Shown here one piece after another: positions 1 to 5,336 of a stretch of 5,336 nt of DNA. The translations under genes were made by a program, and so were the position numbers. The notes under the pieces are model-generated. The model saw nothing but the letters and a program-made list of their open reading frames with translations. It searched no databases and was not told the origin of the DNA. Source of the stretch: Acidimicrobiia bacterium (GTDB taxonomy: Bacteria; Actinomycetota; Acidimicrobiia; Spongiisociales; ZC4RG35). Position 1 is the stretch's first letter. Each line of letters opens with the position of its first letter. The DNA is taken from positions 1 to 5,336 of the forward strand of contig QIDW01000437.1 in the NCBI GenBank assembly GCA_003230435.1, written 5' to 3'.

Positions 1-231
1 GCGGCAACTCGCTTGAGGTCGTCCAGATAGGAGGTCGCATCACCGCGAGCCGTGCCGACTTCTGACAGAAGTAGTGCGATGGCCTCGTCCTTGTCCTCGG
101 GCAACTCCAGACCCAGAGCGTGTGGGTCCGGAGCCGTTTCGGTTCGCTCCGCCGGCAACACGCCCGCAACTTCTGCAGAGCCCAGGCCGTCGTCATCGGA
201 ATCGGTCCCGGTGGTTTGGTCGGCTCTGAGA

Positions 232-239
<8 letters not shown>
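1..239 (-). CDS. grpE: GrpE nucleotide exchange factor, N-terminal part (cut by window edge)
   Basis: GrpE is the cytosolic nucleotide exchange factor that releases ADP from DnaK. Only the first 79 residues are present; the gene continues past the left edge. Residues 1-50 are a poorly conserved acidic tail rich in Asp, Glu and Thr, usual for GrpE. The recognisable part is residues 71-79, YLDDLKRVA, which matches the start of the long GrpE helix that in relatives continues into an E/D-F-x-N-Y-R-K-R block. The ATG at 237-239 lies inside the end of dnaK, so the two genes overlap by 8 bases (ATGAGTGA). No strong Shine-Dalgarno precedes it, so translation is probably coupled to dnaK termination. 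The family call rests on a short conserved segment plus position directly after dnaK, which together are convincing. In actinobacteria dnaJ and hspR usually follow; they would be outside this window. Confidence 0.9.
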
Positions 240-2055
<1,816 letters not shown>

Positions 2056-2066
2056 TGTTTACTGAA

Positions 2067-2073
2067 CCTCCGG
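2067..2073 (-). promoter_or_regulatory. Ribosome binding site of dnaK
   Basis: Read on the minus strand this is CCGGAGG, containing a GGAGG core 11 bases before the dnaK ATG. The spacing is slightly long but the match is good, and it supports the start at 2055. Confidence 0.7.
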
Positions 2074-2095
2074 TTTATTGATTGAGTCAGCAGAG

Positions 2096-2124
2096 ATTCT
2101 ACAACCTGAGTCGGGTGTTGTCAC
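2096..2124 (-). promoter_or_regulatory. Predicted housekeeping-type promoter of dnaK-grpE
   Basis: On the minus strand a -35 hexamer GTGACA (2124 to 2119, 5 of 6 matches to TTGACA) is separated by exactly 17 bases from a -10 hexamer TAGAAT (2101 to 2096, 5 of 6 matches to TATAAT). Transcription would start near 2089, giving a leader of about 35 bases before the dnaK ATG. The hexamers and spacing are seen directly; activity is inferred. The sequence TGAGTC (plus strand) occurs at 2107-2112 inside the spacer and again at 2083-2088 near the predicted start, positions where a repressor could act. Neither a CIRCE element nor a full HAIR inverted repeat (CTTGAGT-N7-ACTCAAG) is present. Confidence 0.6.
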
Positions 2125-2157
2125 ATTTAACCTGACAGTTGTCCCTGACCTGGGATG

Positions 2158-2586
2158 TTAGGAGGCTAAGCTCTTGATGTACTCGACCAAATCACCGATT
2201 TCCTGTTCGGTCAGCGAATCCGCATATTCGGGTGGCATGATGTTGTCGAAGCCGGCTACCACCTGTGAGCCCGGATCGACGATCGAGTTGGCCAGGTAGG
2301 TCTCGTCCGCAATCACGACCTCTCCCGATTGGAGAGGACGACTCGACCCGGCAAGCCCTTTCCAGGTGGGGCCCGAACCTGGAGTGCCATTGATCGTGTG
2401 ACATGCCAGGCACCCGGTGTTGCCGGCGATGATCTCGCCGCGTACCGCGGCATCTGGATCCACGAGGATCGGCGCTGTCGTAGCCGTGCTCCCCTGGCCG
2501 AGGGACTCGCCGCTGAACATGAATAGAGCGGCCCCGAGACCCAAGAGTATGACGAGGGCGAAAACACCCTCGGCCCAATTTCTCAT
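2158..2586 (-). CDS. Membrane-anchored class I c-type cytochrome, related to the CoxB C-terminal haem domain
   Basis: This is a small mono-haem cytochrome c of 142 residues that should sit on the outer face of the membrane and carry electrons. Residues 7-25 form one hydrophobic segment acting as anchor or uncleaved signal. A Ser/Thr/Gly-rich linker (26-45) follows, then the haem domain. The covalent haem site is CLACH (59-63). The likely axial methionine is M117 in NIMPPEY. Phrases such as GPTWKGLAGS (72-81), ADETYLANSIVDPGSQ (93-108) and EIGDLVEYIKSL (129-140) resemble the cytochrome domain fused to subunit II of caa3-type oxidases. Here that domain stands alone with its own anchor. The upstream bases lack a Shine-Dalgarno; TACGGT ends 8 bases before the ATG and could be the -10 of a leaderless transcript, a guess. 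No terminator is visible before dnaK, so readthrough into dnaK is possible. The physiological partner cannot be told from this window. Confidence 0.93.
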   Translation of the reverse strand: MRNWAEGVFALVILLGLGAALFMFSGESLGQGSTATTAPILVDPDAAVRGEIIAGNTGCLACHTINGTPGSGPTWKGLAGSSRPLQSGEVVIADETYLANSIVDPGSQVVAGFDNIMPPEYADSLTEQEIGDLVEYIKSLAS

Positions 2587-2772
2587 AGCCGAGAACCGTA
2601 GACAGCGTCAGGACAAAAAGAGCGGCTAACCCGAACCTCAGCTTCTCCGGCCCGTATCTGGGTCAGATTCGCTCATCTACAACACCTCACACGAGCATAT
2701 GTCGCCGACCCGACAGTTGGTAAGTGTCGTCCGTCTGACAGTTCAGGCAGGGGCACCATCCGATGACGTTGC
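2587..2772. other. Divergent intergenic region between the cytochrome gene and the membrane-protein pair
   Basis: These 186 bases must hold promoters for both directions. No confident -35/-10 pair was found for either side. Visible structure includes a short perfect palindrome ATCTG-GGT-CAGAT at 2656-2668, an inverted repeat CGACA-N9-TGTCG at 2711-2729, and two copies of GACAGTT at 2712-2718 and 2737-2743. An AGGGG at 2749-2753 is well placed for a tiny reading frame starting at 2763 rather than for the gene starting at 2773. Confidence 0.5.
2711..2743 (+). promoter_or_regulatory. Candidate operator with alternating GACA/TGTC half-sites
   Basis: CGACA (2711-2715) and TGTCG (2725-2729) form a perfect inverted repeat with a 9-base spacer. 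The same TGTC (2725-2728) is followed 8 bases later by GACAGTT (2737-2743). An element with identical spacing, TGTC-N8-GACAGTT, occurs at 4474-4492 upstream of the DoxX gene. The sequence pattern is seen directly; binding of a regulator is inference and no family is assigned. Confidence 0.3.
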
Positions 2773-3699
2773 ATGACATACGCAGCTGACGCCAAGCTCC
2801 GCCCCGCGGAGGGCACCGACCATACGGAATCCTCCAAGTGGCGGAGTCGCGGCATCTCGCTGGCAATACTCGGGTTGGCAATCACGACGATCGCCTTTTT
2901 TGGGAACCTTGTTTCCGTCGGACAGTCCGGCGCTGATCAGGCTTCGACCCTTGCATGGACTTTCGGCGTCACGACGACAGGATTCGCTCTGACCAAGACG
3001 GCAATCGCCGTTGTGCTTTGGGGGATCATCTTGAAACTGTGGCTCCGCGCTGACTCCATAAAACATTCCCTTCCCAAACTGGTGGGAACCCCTGGAGCCG
3101 ATTCGACTCCTCTGGGTGTCATCGACACCCCATTTGGCAAAGTGGCGGTAGCCGACGAGGCTCCGGGCCCGCTTCCCATCCACAAGATGGCTAAGAAGCT
3201 GTTCCGACCCATGGTCGCCATGGGGCTCATGACCGTAGTGATTGGTCTGATCGTCTCATTCGTGGCAGCAGGCACGGCTCCCAACATCTCCGCTCTGGCA
3301 TGGATGCAGGGTCTTCAGTTCCTCGGGGAAGGAATGCTGCTGAGCGGCATCGCTTTCATGCTTGGAACGATCCTTTGGGCGATCCGAACTGCCGGTGGCG
3401 AAGTCCAGGAGTCTCTCGGGGTAAAGGTCTACACGCCAAAGATGCCAGGATTGGCCAAAGGGTTCGTGGCCCTGATGATGCTCGGTCTGATGGTTTCCAT
3501 CGCCCAGTTCATTGGCTACGTCGTGGTTGCCGGCTCGTCGGATCCAGCATCCGCTTTTGCCTGGCTGGGACCATTCCGTGAATTCGGCCTTGGGCTGATA
3601 CTCGCCGGAATCACCCTGTCGTTGGTGGCAATCGGAAAGGTTCTCGCGTTCCAGTTCTGGCGCGTTCAGAACCTGATCAAAAACGGAGAAAGGAGCTGA
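2773..3699 (+). CDS. Unrecognised six-helix membrane protein built from three repeated hairpins
   Basis: This 308-residue integral membrane protein does not match any family I can name. Six hydrophobic segments lie at about 27-46, 66-89, 146-167, 182-204, 230-253 and 269-293. They form three helix-loop-helix hairpins, each with an outer-side motif S-x-[L/F]-A-W at 58-62, 173-177 and 260-264. Basic residues (SKWRSR at 21-26, KMAKK at 138-142, FWRVQ near the end) put both termini and the inter-hairpin loops in the cytoplasm. The loop at 91-145 is long and rich in Gly, Pro and Asp. The second cytoplasmic loop carries GGEVQE (208-213). No haem-ligand histidine pairs, transporter signature or enzyme motif is visible. 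The start is the only ATG possible, because an in-frame stop lies at 2764-2766, yet it has no good Shine-Dalgarno. The gene is transcribed with its paralog one base downstream. It is certainly a real gene, but its function is unknown. Confidence 0.85.
   Translation: MTYAADAKLRPAEGTDHTESSKWRSRGISLAILGLAITTIAFFGNLVSVGQSGADQASTLAWTFGVTTTGFALTKTAIAVVLWGIILKLWLRADSIKHSLPKLVGTPGADSTPLGVIDTPFGKVAVADEAPGPLPIHKMAKKLFRPMVAMGLMTVVIGLIVSFVAAGTAPNISALAWMQGLQFLGEGMLLSGIAFMLGTILWAIRTAGGEVQESLGVKVYTPKMPGLAKGFVALMMLGLMVSIAQFIGYVVVAGSSDPASAFAWLGPFREFGLGLILAGITLSLVAIGKVLAFQFWRVQNLIKNGERS
3691..3695 (+). promoter_or_regulatory. Ribosome binding site of the second membrane-protein gene
   Basis: AGGAG, within AAAGGAG, lies in the last codons of the upstream gene, 5 bases before the ATG at 3701. 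Its position over the upstream stop codon (3697-3699) suggests the two proteins are made by coupled translation. Confidence 0.75.
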
Positions 3700-3700
3700 C

Positions 3701-4324
3701 ATGACCACAAGTACAGCTACAACAAGCACCGATTTCCCAATCGATGTCAGTAAAAAGGGACTCGGCTTCAACAAGCCGCAGCAGATGGGCAGGAAACTAT
3801 GGGGGCCCATGTGGGTCATGTCGATCATGGCATTTCCCATTGCTCTCGTTCTCGGCATTGTCCGAGCCAACGCGATAGCCGGCGGAGAGTCCGAGGCGAC
3901 GATCGCCGCCCTCGGGCACACGACGACGGGCATCATGTTCATCGGATTCACTGCGGTATTTGCGGCGATCTCCTTCGCCATTGCCGGGATTCTCGGTGAG
4001 TTCCGCAAGGGTGGTGGCGAGACTCAAGAGCTGGTGAGCTCCGAAGTTCGGACGCTGAAGATGGCACCAACGGCCAAGATCCTCATCTTGGGCATGGCAA
4101 TGGGAATGATGACTCTGCTCATCGCCTCGATCGTGCACCTGGTCGTTGCAGCCCAGGTGTCCTCGGGCTCGCTCAGCCTTGCCGGAGCCGAGACTGCAGC
4201 GATCAACCTGGAGGCGGTACGCCGACTCGGCGTCGCCGTGTACCTGGTAGCGATCACGTTTGGTCTTGCGACCATCATCAGGGTGCTCCGGTTCCAGGCG
4301 ATAAGACTTCGAGAGCTGGTTTAG
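3701..4324 (+). CDS. Unrecognised four-helix membrane protein, paralog of the preceding gene
   Basis: This 207-residue integral membrane protein has hydrophobic segments at about 36-54, 76-98, 127-150 and 175-194, that is, two hairpins. It aligns without gaps to the last two-hairpin region of the preceding protein: residues 102-151 match 205-254 there with about 19 of 50 identical by hand count. The match includes R-x-x-G-G-E-x-Q-E (102-110 here) and V-x-T-x-K-M-x-x-x-A-K (116-126). It lacks the first hairpin and the long loop of its paralog and has instead a Thr/Ser-rich cytoplasmic N-terminus. The S-x-L-A-W motif is not kept. Histidines occur at 73, near the outer face, and 146, inside a helix; one buried His is too few to suggest a di-haem protein. 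A single base separates it from the upstream gene, so the two probably act together. Function unknown. Confidence 0.85.
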   Translation: MTTSTATTSTDFPIDVSKKGLGFNKPQQMGRKLWGPMWVMSIMAFPIALVLGIVRANAIAGGESEATIAALGHTTTGIMFIGFTAVFAAISFAIAGILGEFRKGGGETQELVSSEVRTLKMAPTAKILILGMAMGMMTLLIASIVHLVVAAQVSSGSLSLAGAETAAINLEAVRRLGVAVYLVAITFGLATIIRVLRFQAIRLRELV

Positions 4325-4360
4325 GTCTCCTCCTAACCACTTCCTCCGCTCCGAAGACAG

Positions 4361-4390
4361 AGGTGGGTCGTCCCTCGGGACGGCCCACCT
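4361..4390 (+). terminator. Hairpin terminator after the membrane-protein pair
   Basis: The arms AGGTGGGTCGTCC (4361-4373) and GGACGGCCCACCT (4378-4390) pair over 13 bases with one G-U wobble, around the loop CTCG. Two more pairs (4360 with 4391, 4359 with 4392) can extend it. The tail TTTCGCGTTT has only broken T runs, which is common for intrinsic terminators in GC-rich actinobacteria. It lies 36 bases after the stop codon. Confidence 0.8.
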
Positions 4391-4393
4391 TTC

Positions 4394-4410
4394 GCGTTTG
4401 AAACGCTTTC
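4394..4410. repeat. Two overlapping short palindromes
   Basis: GCGTTT-G-AAACGC (4394-4406) is a perfect inverted repeat with 6-base arms. GAAA-CGC-TTTC (4400-4410) overlaps it with 4-base arms. The second resembles a LacI-family operator but has an odd-length centre, whereas those sites usually have an even one centred on CG. It lies just after the terminator and about 140 bases before the DoxX gene. It could be an operator or chance. Confidence 0.3.
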
Positions 4411-4472
4411 TCTCCCGCGCAAAAGACCACATGCGACGCGCCATGCATTAGGAATGCGAAATGGTGGTGGGA

Positions 4473-4501
4473 TTGTCCAAGCCACGACAGTTGGGCATAA
4501 A
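4473..4501 (+). promoter_or_regulatory. Weak candidate promoter and operator-like element upstream of the DoxX gene
   Basis: TTGTCC (4473-4478, 4 of 6 matches to the -35) is followed after 17 bases by CATAAA (4496-4501, 4 of 6 matches to the -10). Transcription would start near 4508 with a leader of about 43 bases. The element TGTC-N8-GACAGTT (4474-4492) fills the -35 and spacer, so a protein bound there would block this promoter. Both readings are tentative. A small palindrome CTGT-G-ACAG sits further down at 4526-4534. Confidence 0.3.
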
Positions 4502-4540
4502 AGGACGGGCGGGCGACATTTATCACTGTGACAGCTCCCG

Positions 4541-4546
4541 AGGAGG
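4541..4546 (+). promoter_or_regulatory. Ribosome binding site that fixes the DoxX start
   Basis: AGGAGG is 4 bases before the ATG at 4551. It favours this start over an in-frame ATG at 4461, which would add 30 polar residues absent from DoxX proteins in general, although an AGGA also sits 7 bases before 4461. Confidence 0.8.
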
Positions 4547-4550
4547 ACAT

Positions 4551-5063
4551 ATGGACAACATCGATATCGCCCTCCTGATACTGAGGTTTGGGGCAGGCAT
4601 CCCGATCATCGCCCATGGCATCAATCACGGCCGAAGTCTCGAGGGCACGGCCAACTGGTTTGCGAAGGTGGGATTCAAGGCCCCACACCTGAATGCATTC
4701 ATATCATCGGCGATGGAGATAACCGTCGGGCTCGCCCTGATCGCCGGTTTGCTTACCCCGGTGGCCGCCGCGGGTCTTGCCGCGACGATGTTCGTGGCCT
4801 TCTGGTCGATTCACCGGTTTGCCGGTTACTTTGTGTTTCACCGGCCTGACGAGGGCTACGAATACGTGGCAACACTCGCCGTCATAGCTCTTGCCCTGGC
4901 GATTATGGGACCAGGCTCGGCGTCGGTGGACGCTGCCCTTGGGCTCGACGAAACCCTGTCCGGAGCGATTGGCGCAGGCATCTTTGGTGCCGGGATACTG
5001 GCCGCTGTTGGTCAACTAGCAACGTTCTGGCGCAAGCCTGTCAAGGAGGAAACGAAAACATGA
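4551..5063 (+). CDS. DoxX-family integral membrane protein
   Basis: This 170-residue protein fits the DoxX family in length and pattern. Hydrophobic segments lie at about 5-22, 48-68, 70-88, 104-121 and 137-157. Family features are the early RFGAGIPIIAHGINH stretch (12-26, with His22 and His26), the WFAKVGF segment (36-42), Glu56 within SAMEITVGLALIAGLLTP (53-70) and GPGSASVD (120-127) after the fourth hydrophobic segment. DoxX was first named as a subunit of an archaeal thiosulfate:quinone oxidoreductase. In mycobacteria a DoxX protein is reported to work in a membrane complex linked to oxidative stress and thiol balance. Which role applies here cannot be seen. The short polar tail KPVKEETKT is cytoplasmic. 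The stop overlaps the next gene's start by 4 bases (ATGA), so the two are likely co-translated. The gene follows a terminator and probably has its own promoter. Confidence 0.9.
   Translation: MDNIDIALLILRFGAGIPIIAHGINHGRSLEGTANWFAKVGFKAPHLNAFISSAMEITVGLALIAGLLTPVAAAGLAATMFVAFWSIHRFAGYFVFHRPDEGYEYVATLAVIALALAIMGPGSASVDAALGLDETLSGAIGAGIFGAGILAAVGQLATFWRKPVKEETKT
5043..5049 (+). promoter_or_regulatory. Ribosome binding site of the last gene
   Basis: AAGGAGG lies inside the end of the DoxX gene, 10 bases before the ATG at 5060. It supports that start and coupled expression. Confidence 0.75.
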
Positions 5064-5336
5064 CCCTGAAGCAACTGCCCTCTGGCCTCGCCGAGACGAG
5101 AAACTCTCTTCATCAGCTGGCCTTCTTCGCCCTGAGCCCCGCCCGTTATAAGGCGATGGGGCGGATGGGGCTACACGCTACGCCGGGTGGGTTTGGCACG
5201 CCGGAGTTCGAGGGTCGTGTTGCCCGGATCGAAGGTGACCAACTCGTCCACAGCCAGGATGGCAACGTAGCCACCCAGGCGATAACCACCATTCGTGAGG
5301 CTGCCGGGTTCTTCGGGATCGACTACGAGGTCGAAT
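5060..5336 (+). CDS. Unrecognised soluble protein, N-terminal 92 residues (cut by window edge)
   Basis: The gene runs off the right edge, so only its first 92 residues can be read. I do not recognise a named family. There is no signal peptide or membrane segment. Residues 11-35 look helical and carry basic residues (ETRNSLHQLAFFALSPARYK). A conspicuous Gly/Pro-rich motif TPGGFGTPEF (41-50) follows, then a short beta-like stretch GRVARIEGDQLVHSQ (52-66), then AITTIREAAGFFGI (74-87), probably helical. Codon use looks like that of the neighbours, with GC-rich third positions. The 4-base overlap with the DoxX gene and a strong Shine-Dalgarno make it a real gene and suggest the product works with DoxX or in the same response. 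It may be a small cytosolic protein, but the missing C-terminus could change that picture. Confidence 0.75.
   Translation, partial: MTLKQLPSGLAETRNSLHQLAFFALSPARYKAMGRMGLHATPGGFGTPEFEGRVARIEGDQLVHSQDGNVATQAITTIREAAGFFGIDYEVE

Noticed and set aside
2656..2668. Palindrome ATCTG-GGT-CAGAT as an operator
   Set aside because: The arms are only 5 bases and no second copy was found in the window; chance is sufficient explanation.
3256..4008. A 250-codon open frame on the minus strand across the two membrane-protein genes
   Set aside because: It spans the junction of two real coupled genes and has a low-complexity, unconvincing translation with no ribosome binding site, so it is a shadow of the plus-strand genes.
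2773..4324. The membrane pair as cytochrome b-type haem proteins serving the nearby cytochrome c
   Set aside because: The six-helix protein has no histidine inside its helices and the four-helix one has a single buried histidine, so paired haem ligands are missing.
4461..4550. A 30-residue N-terminal extension of the DoxX protein
   Set aside because: The extension is polar and not typical of DoxX, while AGGAGG sits directly before the ATG at 4551, followed by the usual first membrane helix.
4278..4688. A 136-codon minus-strand frame across the terminator and DoxX start
   Set aside because: It runs through the terminator hairpin and the ribosome binding site of the DoxX gene, and its translation has no domain-like pattern.

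Overview
The window looks like a chromosomal segment of a GC-rich actinobacterium. DnaK lacks the insert of just over 20 residues that proteobacterial DnaK carries in its ATPase domain, and the gene order dnaK then grpE, with overlapping ends, is the actinobacterial arrangement. An Acidimicrobiia-like lineage is my best guess, but the sequence does not fix the rank.

Left part (1-2586, minus strand): the 5' end of grpE runs off the left edge. Its start codon overlaps the stop of a complete dnaK (607 aa). Upstream of dnaK lies a short leader with a readable promoter. Upstream of that, in the same direction, is a small membrane-anchored c-type cytochrome (142 aa, one CxxCH haem site).

Middle part (2587-4390, plus strand): a 186-base divergent intergenic region separates the cytochrome gene from two tightly coupled genes for multi-spanning membrane proteins (308 and 207 aa). 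I do not recognise either as a named family. They are clearly paralogous to each other, and both are built from repeated two-helix hairpins. A GC-rich hairpin terminator follows the second gene.

Right part (4391-5336, plus strand): a 160-base stretch with short palindromes and a weak promoter leads to a DoxX-family membrane protein (170 aa). This overlaps by 4 bases a gene for an unrecognised soluble protein that runs off the right edge.

How the parts may fit together: DnaK and GrpE form the ATPase/nucleotide-exchange core of the Hsp70 folding system. The cytochrome, the two repeat-built membrane proteins and DoxX all act at the cell membrane. The cytochrome and DoxX families have redox links, but nothing here proves that these genes form one pathway. 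The least explained parts are the paralogous membrane pair and a motif, TGTC-N8-GACAGTT, found upstream of both plus-strand transcription units.
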